Of a DNA stretch of 6,863 nt, positions 1 through 6,480 are shown piece by piece. Below the pieces are notes generated by a model, which ran no database searches, had not been told where the DNA came from, and was given only the letters and a program-made list of their open reading frames with translations. Position numbers and translations under genes: made by a program. The stretch covers positions 1-6,863 of the forward strand of contig JBFMFE010000023.1 in assembly GCA_040752295.1 (NCBI GenBank), read 5' to 3'. This DNA is from JBFMFE01 sp040752295. GTDB lineage: Bacteria; UBP15; UBA6099; JBFMBQ01. Position 1 is the first letter of the stretch, and each line of letters begins with the position of its first letter.

Positions 1-171
1 CGAGTTTGTCGCATTATGGAACAATGGATAGGGAGGAAAACCTTTGTAAATAAAGCGTTTTTTAACGCATTGTCTCCTTGCCTTTCAAATTGTTTCTTGA
101 TGGTCTGCTTCCTTTTTCATCCGTCTGATCAATGGGTTACCCACACAAATTCCTGAAGCGCCATTTTTGAA
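1..171. other. Left-edge stretch without a recognisable gene
   Basis: This stretch is AT-richer than the coding block. Plus-strand frame 1 is open from the window edge to a TGA at 154-156, but its 51 residues resemble no family I know and have a non-coding composition. Minus-strand frames contain stops and only very short ORFs. A small dyad (GCGTT at 55-59, AACGC at 64-68, loop TTTT) is present but too weak to call a terminator. It could be the tail of a gene lying outside the window; I see nothing that decides this. Confidence 0.4.
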
Positions 172-217
172 ATAGTGGGACAGGCTTCCAGATAGTGGGA
201 CAGGCTTCCAGCCTGTC
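172..217 (+). repeat. Palindromic repeat, tandemly duplicated 5' half
   Basis: The 20-mer atagtgggacaggcttccag occurs twice in direct tandem (172-191 and 192-211). Only the second copy continues with CCTGTC, completing a perfect hairpin GACAGGCT-TCC-AGCCTGTC at 199-217 (8-bp stem, 3-nt loop). The same palindrome occurs inverted at 6205-6227, and a variant at 6672-6694, always outside genes. This behaves like a REP/extragenic palindromic element. The first unit is a truncated copy with only the left arm, which suggests replication slippage or a nested insertion. Mobility is inferred from dispersal; no transposase is in the window. Confidence 0.8.
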
Positions 218-258
218 AAAACGAAAATTGCGCCGTAGTGTTAACTCCCGGCATGAAA

Positions 259-276
259 GCGGTACTGAAGTGCCGC
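259..276. repeat. Hairpin-forming intergenic palindrome
   Basis: GCGGTAC (259-265) pairs with GTGCCGC (270-276) across a TGAA loop, with one T-G position that is a wobble in plus-strand RNA. A second small palindrome, GCGGC-TGTC-GCCGC, lies at 285-298 just beyond it. On the minus strand the adjoining text reads GGAGTGCGGCAC; the nine bases GGAGTGCGG recur at the extreme right end of the window (6855-6863). This is consistent with another dispersed palindromic family. It is not followed by a T-run on either strand, so it is not called as a terminator. The rest of 218-432 shows no gene. Confidence 0.4.
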
Positions 277-432
277 ACTCCCGGGCGGCTGTCGCCGCAA
301 AAAAGCAAGGTTTTTACTGGTTTTTTACACATTAAAGCAGGTTCTGTCACGGCGCCTGCAAGCACTCGCGATTTACCAGCTTATGGGGATTGCACTCCTT
401 CAGCCCGCCCCGTGCCCCCGCCGCTGAACGCC

Positions 433-897
433 TCATCCCGGCCTTTTCTTCTCTTTCGCCAGCCTGTTCAGAAGCGTCTTCACGACGGGTATCAGCGATG
501 GGTCCTTCTCGACGGCTTCGACGATGAGGTTGAGTTTTCTGACCGAATCCGAAGCGATTTGCCCCGCGTAGCGCTTCTCCGCCGCCTCCGCGACTTTCAT
601 TATCCTGTCCGGTCTGTCGCACCGGGAAATATCATAGGTGAACGCGCCGCGTCCGCGCGCCGTTCCCGCATCCTTCGCGAATTTCGGTCCCGCCCCTTCG
701 AGCACCCACAGCGGGGAAACGCCGAGACTCCGGTAAAGCCTGATGAGAAACTCCACCGAAGGGTTCCCCGTCCTCAGGTAGTTCGAAATCTTCCTCTGCT
801 CGAAACCGATAAGCCTGGACAGGTTGTTCTGGCTCTTGTTTTCAAGGACGATCCCGGCGATTCTTTTCCTGATTCCGCTTCTAATCTTTTCGTTCAT
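433..897 (-). CDS. CI-repressor-type helix-turn-helix transcriptional regulator
   Basis: A 154-residue cytoplasmic DNA-binding protein is predicted. Residues about 9-68 form an XRE/CI-type five-helix HTH: NLSRLIGFEQRKISNYLRTG (25-44) is the helix-turn-helix, and PSVEFLIRLYRSLGVSPLWV plus LEGAGP (46-71) matches the end of the phage CI-repressor N-terminal domain (family pattern 'WLLxGxGP'). The C-terminal half is charged and helical (about 95-150, for example KLNLIVEAVEKDPSLIPVV) and lacks the Ser/Lys LexA-like peptidase, so RecA-triggered self-cleavage is not expected. The ATG at 897 is preceded by GGGAAGG at 915-909, 11 nt upstream, a slightly long spacing. It has its own promoter (1044-1017) and two leader dyads, so autoregulation is plausible but inferred. 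Its target is unknown; it could be a prophage remnant regulator, though no phage genes are nearby. No clear terminator is seen after its stop codon. Confidence 0.85.
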   Translation of the reverse strand: MNEKIRSGIRKRIAGIVLENKSQNNLSRLIGFEQRKISNYLRTGNPSVEFLIRLYRSLGVSPLWVLEGAGPKFAKDAGTARGRGAFTYDISRCDRPDRIMKVAEAAEKRYAGQIASDSVRKLNLIVEAVEKDPSLIPVVKTLLNRLAKEKKRPG

Positions 898-932
898 AAA
901 TTTTTTTTCCTTCCCATTGATACTCTCACCCG

Positions 933-958
933 GAACCCATAAAATAGAAAATAGGTTC
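933..958 (-). promoter_or_regulatory. Leader dyad of the CI-like gene (hairpin or operator)
   Basis: Arms 933-940 (GAACCCAT) and 951-958 (ATAGGTTC) are inverted with one mismatch around a 10-bp A-rich spacer. In minus-strand RNA the mismatch becomes a G-U wobble, giving a full 8-bp stem with a U-rich loop. It lies between the promoter and the HTH start codon, about 36 nt upstream of the ATG. It may be an RNA leader hairpin or a binding site for the HTH protein; the sequence cannot separate these. Confidence 0.35.
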
Positions 959-974
959 TAAGTTTTTTTAATCT

Positions 975-1010
975 GAGGGAGCGGCGGAACCTCGCGCACC
1001 CCGTTCCCTC
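975..1010 (-). promoter_or_regulatory. Dyad at the predicted transcription start of the CI-like gene
   Basis: Arms GAGGGAGCGG (975-984) and CCGTTCCCTC (1001-1010) are inverted with a single mismatch over 10 bp, separated by 16 bp. The right arm sits about seven bases downstream of the -10 box, where transcription would start. That is a classic operator position, so this is a candidate autoregulatory site for the HTH protein. There is no adjacent minus-strand T-run, so it is not an intrinsic terminator. Confidence 0.35.
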
Positions 1011-1016
1011 CAGACA

Positions 1017-1044
1017 ATTATATAGAGTTTTTAACATACGTCCA
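1017..1044 (-). promoter_or_regulatory. Sigma70-like promoter for the CI-like gene
   Basis: On the minus strand a perfect TATAAT (-10) lies at 1022-1017. A TGGACG hexamer (-35, 4 of 6 to TTGACA) lies at 1044-1039 with a 16-bp spacer that is AT-rich next to the -10 box. The predicted start near 1010 gives a leader of about 110 nt before the ATG at 897. The site lies downstream of the operon's terminator, so the regulator is probably transcribed separately. Confidence 0.55.
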
Positions 1045-1087
1045 GAAGTAGAACGGAATAGATTTCCGCGCTCGTAATATCGGACTG

Positions 1088-1162
1088 AAAAAACGCCCTC
1101 CCGCGAAGTGATCACCTGGAACAAGCACCTCCTTTTTCAGGCGAACGGGAAGGGCGTTTTTT
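1088..1162 (-). terminator. Long-loop intrinsic terminator after the nucleotidyltransferase gene (bidirectional look)
   Basis: AAAAAACGCCCTCCCG (1088-1103) is complementary to CGGGAAGGGCGTTTTTT (1146-1162) apart from one bulged base. This gives a 10-bp GC-rich stem extended by six A-T pairs, with T-runs on both strands. On the minus strand it begins inside the TGA stop codon of the upstream gene and ends in TTTTTT at 1093-1088. The loop is unusually long (42 nt) and contains AAGGAGGTG followed by TTG (1134-1122), a Shine-Dalgarno-like signal. It is placed to end the two-gene operon before the HTH promoter. Confidence 0.75.
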
Positions 1163-2313
1163 CACGCGCCGCCGCGCCGGTTTCCCCTCTTCATAAACCC
1201 CGCTAGTCTTGCGGCTAAAAGAAACGGGCGGGACAGGGACAACAGAAAAGCTTTCCACGGGGGCGCCGAGTAGCGGAGCGCGGCAAACCCTGCGCCCGGA
1301 AACACGAAGGCGCGCAGGAAAGCCGTTTTTTTCCCGCTCAGAAGAAACGGGACAAGCCTCGACTCGGCAAGCCCGCGCCTGTGCATGAGGCACTCGACGA
1401 CGGCTCTCTCCGTGAGGCGCGACGGGCGGCGCCCCAGCCCGCGGTAAACTTCCTGCGGCACGGGAGCGCCGAAAAATTCCTCGCAGAATCCCAGCGCGCA
1501 CGCCGCCAGCGCGCGCATACCGAACCTGCCGGCGGCGTCCACCACCTCGTCCCAGCCCACGCCGCGGACGGCGAGCCTGTGAACGTCCATCAGCCACATC
1601 AGCCTCGAAAAAGAGTGCGCCGCGCCGAGGTGGAAAACGGCATAGACAACCGCCGCCTCCGCGGTCAGCCTCCCCCCGCGCGCCGCCGAGTCCATCACCC
1701 ACCCCGCGTCGAACCCGTAGCCCCGCTTCAGATACGGCGGCGCCGCGATGTCCCACTGCGCCTCGACCATCGCGGGAAACGCGGCGTCCGCGGAGCTGAA
1801 TTCCATTTCCCCCATGAAACGCGTCATGAAAGCCGCGGAGAACCGTCCCGTTTCGAGGCGCAGCCCGCGGCTTTCCATCAACTCTTTCACCCTGCCCGCG
1901 TCGGACTCGCGTATCAGAAAGTCAACGTCGCGCATCGGGCGCTCGTCCGGCTCGTAATAAAGTGGAATCAGGTGCATCCCCTTCACCGGGACAAGCGTCA
2001 CGCCCGCATCCGCCGCCGCGGCGATGAGTCCTTCGCCGAGGCGGTAAAGAAACGAGGTGCAGGCGATCATCCCGGCGGCTTCCTCTTCCGCGCGCGACCG
2101 GGTTTCGGAGGGAACGGCGCCGAGGAGACCCGCCTTCCTGAGATTCTTGAGTATGAGCGGCAGGAGAAAGTGTTCCCGCGCGTCTTCGAGGATGCGGCGC
2201 CATTGCCCGGTTTTCACCGAGGAAAACGCGCGTTCGAAGCCCGCGGGGTCATCCGCCGGGGCGGCGGCGAGCGCCGCGATGCGCTTCAGCCATGCCCTGC
2301 GAGCGTCTGCCAC
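1162..2313 (-). CDS. Predicted nucleotidyltransferase, NTP_transf_5-like
   Basis: A 383-residue soluble protein resembling the uncharacterised NTP_transf_5 (PF14907) branch of the pol-beta-type nucleotidyltransferases. Visible hallmarks are K111-G112 in VPVKGMHLIPLYY, then RPMRDVDFLI (125-134) with D129-x-D131 as the predicted metal-binding pair. E184/W187/D188 in VEAQWDI may supply the third acidic position. HLGAAHSFSRLMWLMDVHRL (228-247) matches the conserved His...rLxWLxD segment of the family. The N-terminal about 100 residues are helical, and the C-terminus (about 350-383) is basic and hydrophobic. By family knowledge it would transfer a nucleotidyl group to a small molecule or protein; the substrate is unknown. 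The GTG at 2313 follows the upstream TAG by 2 nt, with only a distant GAGG as ribosome site, so translational coupling is likely. Operon partner: the large surface protein. Confidence 0.75.
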   Translation of the reverse strand: MADARRAWLKRIAALAAAPADDPAGFERAFSSVKTGQWRRILEDAREHFLLPLILKNLRKAGLLGAVPSETRSRAEEEAAGMIACTSFLYRLGEGLIAAAADAGVTLVPVKGMHLIPLYYEPDERPMRDVDFLIRESDAGRVKELMESRGLRLETGRFSAAFMTRFMGEMEFSSADAAFPAMVEAQWDIAAPPYLKRGYGFDAGWVMDSAARGGRLTAEAAVVYAVFHLGAAHSFSRLMWLMDVHRLAVRGVGWDEVVDAAGRFGMRALAACALGFCEEFFGAPVPQEVYRGLGRRPSRLTERAVVECLMHRRGLAESRLVPFLLSGKKTAFLRAFVFPGAGFAALRYSAPPWKAFLLSLSRPFLLAARLAGFMKRGNRRGGA

Positions 2314-2315
2314 GG

Positions 2316-5300
2316 CTAAAAGTTCGCCCTCAACTCGGTCTCGATCACCCTTCCCCTGTTGCCGTAATCGGGCTGGGTGGAGCTGGACAGCCTCGTGAGC
2401 CTGATGTCGAGACTCCAGGTGAGCAGGCTCGAGAGCGTCATGTTTGAGTTGAGGTAGAGGTTCCTTCTGCGCGTGGACGAACTCGCCGTGCCGCTGCTGT
2501 TCATTTCCAGTTTCGTCGTGACCGTCCAGTCTTCGCTCGGGTGATAGTTGAGATTGTACCAGAGGGTTCTGTTGAGGTCCGATCTCTGGGGACCGCTCGA
2601 TGCGCTCCTGTCGTATTTGAGGCTGGAATCCATCTTTTCGGAGAACTCGTATTTGAACTCGGCGTTGAGGCGTTTTGTTGAGGCGTCGCCGCTCGTGCTC
2701 CCGGAGTCTCTCGTGCGCGCGAGTTGCAGCGTGGCGCCGTACGGGCGCCCGGCGGGCGTGTATTCGAACGCCGTCGCGCGCGTCGTGGACAGCGTCGAGT
2801 TCGACCCGATGACCTGCGTGAGGTTCTTGCTGTAGGAGGGCTTGACCCTGAACGCGTTCGAGACTTTGTACGTGAACGCGCCGACGAGGTTCTTGCTGCG
2901 GCTGCCGGAGGTCTGCCCGGGAAAATCGTCCCTTGTGATGCTGAGGGAAACGCCCGTGAAATTCCCGAATTCCTGCGACTCGATCCTCACGAAGCTCGAG
3001 TCGTAACTCGAAGCGGTGGAATCGGGGCGCGTGTCGCTCCGTCCCTGGGAGTTGATCTCGACGTCAACGGTGAACGGCTTCAGCGCCGACCAGCTCGCGG
3101 ATATGCCTCTTGAGCGGTTGGTGGTGGAATACTCGGAGGGACCGGAATAATCCACCGTGCTGCGGGAGAAGTTCGCGCTCACGGTGAGGTTCGGTCCCGG
3201 GGCGTAGGCGAAGCCGTACTGGACGTCGCTGCCGGAACTGCTCGTCGTCTGCCGCGTCAGGTCGTCGTAGTCGGCGTCCGTAACCCCGTAGTTCGCGGTG
3301 AGTTTGTCCGGTATCAGTTCCACGTCCGCGGCGTAGGCGGTCGTGCTCCTCTCGTAGTTTGTGACGTGGGGGTCGCGGTTGTCGCTCGAGTCCTCTTTCG
3401 CCGACGAGAAGCGGAGCGACTTGAGCCTGCCTGTTCCGTAGCCTATCTCGTAGGAACTGCTGTCGGTGTCCGTGTAGAAGATTCTGTCAACGTCGCTCGC
3501 GCGCGAGAAGCGGGATTGGGCGTACTTGAGGTCGAGTCCCGACGGGGAGTTCCATGCGATGGTCGCTTCTGTGCGGTCGGTCTCGAGAGTGGTGTTTGCC
3601 GTCAGAGGGGCGTAGTAGGTGTCGGCGGCGTTTTTCGTCAGTCCGAACGACACGCCCCCGAAGCCGCCGTCCGCCTGGAAGGTATAGGCGCTGCCCGTGA
3701 CGACGCCCGTCTCCACCGCCGGCGGGTGGTACTGGTAGTCCGCGTAAACGATGACGTCCGTGGCGAAAGCCGCGCCTGCGGCGAACGTCAGCACTCCGGT
3801 GTCCAGTTCGAGCGAGTATGAGGTTCCGGGGGCGAGCGGCTCGTCGGTGGAGCTGAGGTATATCCGCTCGGAGTTCTCGACTACGTCGTCGTATTTCAAC
3901 TCTCGCCGGCAGGGGTCGGGAACCGCGCCGGAGGGGCACGTTACGGCGGCGTCGAAAACCGCCACCCTCTCTCTGAATATCTGTATCGGAGTGCGCGAGA
4001 TGTCGGAGTTGCTGGAGGCGTACTCGAAAGCGGCGGTCACGTTCTCCCCGAATTTCCAGGTTGAGAAGAAGTCGGTGACCGTGTGATCGTAGCGCGAGCC
4101 TGACGGAGCGGCGCCGGGCACCGAGGTATATTCGACGCACACGTACTCGTATCCGAAGGTGACTATGCTGCTGACGTTGAAGTTGAAGATTATGGAATTT
4201 TCGAATTCGCTCACCCTGTAGGGGTCGGCGCCGTAACCGTGCGCCTCGTCAATGGTCTCGCAGTCGGGCGTGCCGAGCGTGCACTTGCTGTCCCTGCACG
4301 CGGCGACGGTCTCGGTACCGGAGAATATGCGTCCCGGGCTGGCGCCCGTGCCGAGGTATATCCGGTTCGAGGCGCTGACGACGTCCGCGGGGGTCGCCGA
4401 AGCCCTCGCGCTCTGCTTCAGGCTCGGGCTGTAGTAAACGTACCCGACGACGAAGACAACGCCGGGGGAGTTCAGCGGCTCTTCCACGAGGTTGATAATC
4501 CCCCTCGCGTAGCCGTCGTACTCGAAATAGAAGTCGCCGCCCGCCGCGGCGCAGTCGTCTCCGGTGGAGACACCGCACCCCATAAGCGGCGTTCCGCTCC
4601 TGGACACCTCCTCGAACCCCGGGTCGAGAAGCAGGAATCCCCCCGCGCCCGCCGGCTGGGGCAGGACTATGCGCGTGGAGGTCGCGAACTGAAGCGGGTC
4701 GTGAAGCTGCTCGCCCGTGACGGTGAAAGTGCGCTGCTCCTTGAGCCTCTGGTCGGACTGGAACGCCTCCTTCACGAGATACGACACACCAGCCTCCTTT
4801 AGGACTCCGCCGGGACGGTATGCGCCGCCGAACCCGTGTATGCCGGGACCCTTCAGCGCGAGGATGGATCGCTCTTCGTAGGTCACCTGCACGCGGTCGC
4901 TCTCGGTCAGCTTGCGGCAGTTCGGCGGCACTTCGGCGTCGCAGAACGTTATTTTCCCGAGATAGAAATCGAGCTTGTACTCGCCCGGCGGCACCGGCTG
5001 CCCGTTGATCTCGACGATGACGCTGTCCGGCAGGATTTCGACGGACTTCAGCTTGTACGGTCCGTACGAGCCGTTGCCGGGAAACGTCTCGGTCTTCGTC
5101 TCGCTGTCCGACTCCGAGAATATCCATCCGGCGTCGTACTTTTCTGTGGAGTACAGCACCTCGCCGCCCGACACCTGCTTGTCGAATGGGGAAAGCGCCC
5201 CGGTGCGGAAACCCGTCGTGAAACTCCCCATCTGTCCGCTCATCTTCTTCTCTTCGGAAGCGGTCGTATCGAACTTGAAAAGCAGGCGCCTGTCCTGGAG

Positions 5301-6032
5301 GGGAAGCTGAAAAACTTCGCCGGAGAGAATGAACTTCTTCTTGTATTCGGCGGAGAGCGTCAGCTGCGTCCCCTGCTCGAGCGTCGCGCCGTACGTCTTC
5401 AGCGCGTTCTCGTTCAGGAAGCTGTCCTCGTTTCCGGTCGAGCCGTACGTGCGGTACTTCAGGTAGTGATATCCATCGAGCGTTACCTCGACGTCGCCGA
5501 CGAGGAGCCTCTTTTTCGTCTTTTCCTCGATGGTGACGGGGGGGCGCTCTTCCCCGGCGGCGGGCGCCGGCGCCGCCTCGACCGGAGGCTTCACTCCGGG
5601 CTCCGTCTCCGCCGGCGCGGCGGGTTCTTCGCCGGGGACAGCCACGGGGGGCGCTTCAGCCTCCTCCGCGGCAGCCTCGAACCTCCTCAACTCGTCGCCG
5701 TCCCTCACCGGAAGCGTGAAACCTGTCATCCTCGCGTAGTACGCGGGCGGCTTCACTTTGTAAACCTCTGCCTCGCCGATGATGAAGCCGTCGCGCAGAA
5801 CCTCGAACCTGTCGCCGACCCCGCCGCCGTCCTCAACCCGGCTGTAGAACAAAAACGTTCCGTCGGGGAAAGCCGCGTCAACGACCAGAGCGCTTTCAAC
5901 GCAAAACGCGGCGATGGACGGTAAAAACATGAGCGCCAGCGCTGGAAGTGAAAAAATCGCACGGAACCGCGCGTTCTTTCCCACGAATGCCGTTTTTGAC
6001 ATGCGTCCGGGACCGGGAATCCTAACTCTCAT
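2316..6032 (-). CDS. Large secreted outer-membrane/surface beta protein with SprA-like modules
   Basis: A 1238-residue exported protein. A basic n-region and hydrophobic stretch (about 22-43, FRAIFSLPALALMFLPSI) form a signal peptide, cut perhaps after A42 or S47. Residues 48-116 (GDRFEVLRDGFIIGEAEV) resemble the small beta-barrel found in FlgT-C-like domains. Residues 117-170 are a Pro/Ala/Glu linker. Four divergent beta modules follow (about 320-388, 436-535, 548-635, 713-768), sharing an R-I-x-L strand, a 'YxLDxxxGxIxF'-like hairpin and a closing 'VxYEY'-type strand, as in SprA and related envelope proteins. Residues 775-1238 are Ser/Thr-rich alternating strands ending RANF, typical of a barrel with a C-terminal aromatic. 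Ten mature-region cysteines lie only in 364-708. Start uncertain: ATG at 6032 or, with a more normal signal-peptide length, ATG at 6002 (M11); neither has a good Shine-Dalgarno. Exact role (adhesin, transporter or secretion channel) is unknown. Confidence 0.85.
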   Translation of the reverse strand: MRVRIPGPGRMSKTAFVGKNARFRAIFSLPALALMFLPSIAAFCVESALVVDAAFPDGTFLFYSRVEDGGGVGDRFEVLRDGFIIGEAEVYKVKPPAYYARMTGFTLPVRDGDELRRFEAAAEEAEAPPVAVPGEEPAAPAETEPGVKPPVEAAPAPAAGEERPPVTIEEKTKKRLLVGDVEVTLDGYHYLKYRTYGSTGNEDSFLNENALKTYGATLEQGTQLTLSAEYKKKFILSGEVFQLPLQDRRLLFKFDTTASEEKKMSGQMGSFTTGFRTGALSPFDKQVSGGEVLYSTEKYDAGWIFSESDSETKTETFPGNGSYGPYKLKSVEILPDSVIVEINGQPVPPGEYKLDFYLGKITFCDAEVPPNCRKLTESDRVQVTYEERSILALKGPGIHGFGGAYRPGGVLKEAGVSYLVKEAFQSDQRLKEQRTFTVTGEQLHDPLQFATSTRIVLPQPAGAGGFLLLDPGFEEVSRSGTPLMGCGVSTGDDCAAAGGDFYFEYDGYARGIINLVEEPLNSPGVVFVVGYVYYSPSLKQSARASATPADVVSASNRIYLGTGASPGRIFSGTETVAACRDSKCTLGTPDCETIDEAHGYGADPYRVSEFENSIIFNFNVSSIVTFGYEYVCVEYTSVPGAAPSGSRYDHTVTDFFSTWKFGENVTAAFEYASSNSDISRTPIQIFRERVAVFDAAVTCPSGAVPDPCRRELKYDDVVENSERIYLSSTDEPLAPGTSYSLELDTGVLTFAAGAAFATDVIVYADYQYHPPAVETGVVTGSAYTFQADGGFGGVSFGLTKNAADTYYAPLTANTTLETDRTEATIAWNSPSGLDLKYAQSRFSRASDVDRIFYTDTDSSSYEIGYGTGRLKSLRFSSAKEDSSDNRDPHVTNYERSTTAYAADVELIPDKLTANYGVTDADYDDLTRQTTSSSGSDVQYGFAYAPGPNLTVSANFSRSTVDYSGPSEYSTTNRSRGISASWSALKPFTVDVEINSQGRSDTRPDSTASSYDSSFVRIESQEFGNFTGVSLSITRDDFPGQTSGSRSKNLVGAFTYKVSNAFRVKPSYSKNLTQVIGSNSTLSTTRATAFEYTPAGRPYGATLQLARTRDSGSTSGDASTKRLNAEFKYEFSEKMDSSLKYDRSASSGPQRSDLNRTLWYNLNYHPSEDWTVTTKLEMNSSGTASSSTRRRNLYLNSNMTLSSLLTWSLDIRLTRLSSSTQPDYGNRGRVIETELRANF

Positions 6033-6033
6033 G

Positions 6034-6079
6034 AAAAAATACCGCGCTCATTTTGCGCGAGGAGGGAGAATTCCCCCTC
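6034..6079 (-). promoter_or_regulatory. Two leader hairpins, the second terminator-like, abutting the surface-protein start
   Basis: On the minus strand a palindrome at 6079-6062 (GAGGGGGAA/TTCTCCCTC, fully paired if one G-U is allowed, though its central bases must open as a loop) is followed after 2 nt by a second hairpin. That one is CGCGC (6059-6055)-AAAATGA-GCGCG (6047-6043), followed by G-TA-TTTTTT ending at 6034, one base before the ATG at 6032-6030. A hairpin plus U-run directly before a coding start could act as an attenuator or protect the mRNA 5' end. It also argues mildly for the downstream start codon at 6002. No clear promoter was recognised upstream. Confidence 0.4.
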
Positions 6080-6204
6080 AAGGAAATGAAAAAATAATAA
6101 CATATCCGCAGCCGCGTGTATATCGGAAAGCGCCGGAGTCCGCGGGTTCGCTATTGAGGTTTGCATAAGTAATGGAATATCTCTTCTCTCTCAAATTGCC
6201 TGTT

Positions 6205-6227
6205 GACAGGCTGGAAGCCTGTCCCAC
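6205..6227 (-). repeat. Palindromic repeat, inverted copy of the 192-217 element
   Basis: Read on the minus strand this is GTGG followed by GACAGGCT-TCC-AGCCTGTC, identical over 22-23 bases to the copy at 195-217. It forms the same 8-bp stem with a 3-nt loop. It lies about 170 bp upstream of the surface-protein gene, within its probable leader/promoter region. The two identical copies therefore bracket the three-gene block in opposite orientations. Confidence 0.8.
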
Positions 6228-6299
6228 AACTACAGGAGAATCCTTTTTATTAATGGGAGCGGAAAACATTGGACAATTTTTCCTGATTACTACATGCAG

Positions 6300-6480
6300 C
6301 CACGGAAGCGCGGAAAAATAAAAGAATGATTGACCACGGAAACACGGAAGCACGGAAGAACAACAAAATAACCACGGAAGCACGGAAGCGCGGAAAAATA
6401 AAAGAATGATTGACCACGGAAGCACGGAAGCGCGGAAAAAAAACAAAAAACAATATAGCCACGGAACCACGGAAGCACGG
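6300..6480. repeat. CACGGAAG octamer array with about 80-bp higher-order period
   Basis: Five blocks of two to three octamers (CACGGAAG and variants such as CGCGGAAA) start with CCACGG at 6300, 6334, 6372, 6414 and 6459. They are separated by A-rich spacers of 13-23 bp. A 41-bp segment at 6301-6341 is repeated exactly at 6381-6421, offset by 80 bp, and weaker similarity continues through both 80-bp units. This indicates a segmental tandem duplication on top of the octamer repeat. On the minus strand the array makes repetitive Phe/Arg/Ala/Ser/Val-type reading frames that are not genes. Function unknown; a degenerate trace (gaaacacgtaagcgaggag) follows at 6531-6549. Confidence 0.85.

Noticed and set aside
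55..68. Small dyad GCGTT-TTTT-AACGC as a terminator
   Set aside because: Only 5 bp with weak GC content and no T-run following the stem.
1..156. Open plus-strand frame entering from the left edge
   Set aside because: Only 51 codons, no family resemblance and no supporting signals; cannot be told from chance.
285..306. Palindrome GCGGC-TGTC-GCCGC next to A6 as a terminator of the HTH gene
   Set aside because: On the minus strand the T-run precedes the hairpin instead of following it.
238..942. Long plus-strand open frame opposite the HTH gene
   Set aside because: It is antisense to a recognisable CI-type HTH gene with a promoter and ribosome site; its Arg/Pro-rich composition is typical of a shadow frame.
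894..1124. 76-codon minus-strand frame as a real gene
   Set aside because: It contains the repressor promoter and terminator arm, has a TTG start with short spacing, and resembles no family; kept only as a finding about possible coupling.
1381..2319. Plus-strand 312-codon open frame opposite the nucleotidyltransferase
   Set aside because: His/Arg/Pro-rich with no domain; the minus-strand frame has the conserved KG and DxD motifs.
4836..5924. Plus-strand 362-codon open frame opposite the surface protein
   Set aside because: Arg/Leu-rich antisense shadow caused by high GC; no recognisable domain or start context.
6300..6480. CRISPR array
   Set aside because: Repeat unit is an octamer, blocks vary in octamer number, spacers are similar A-rich sequence, and no cas genes are present.
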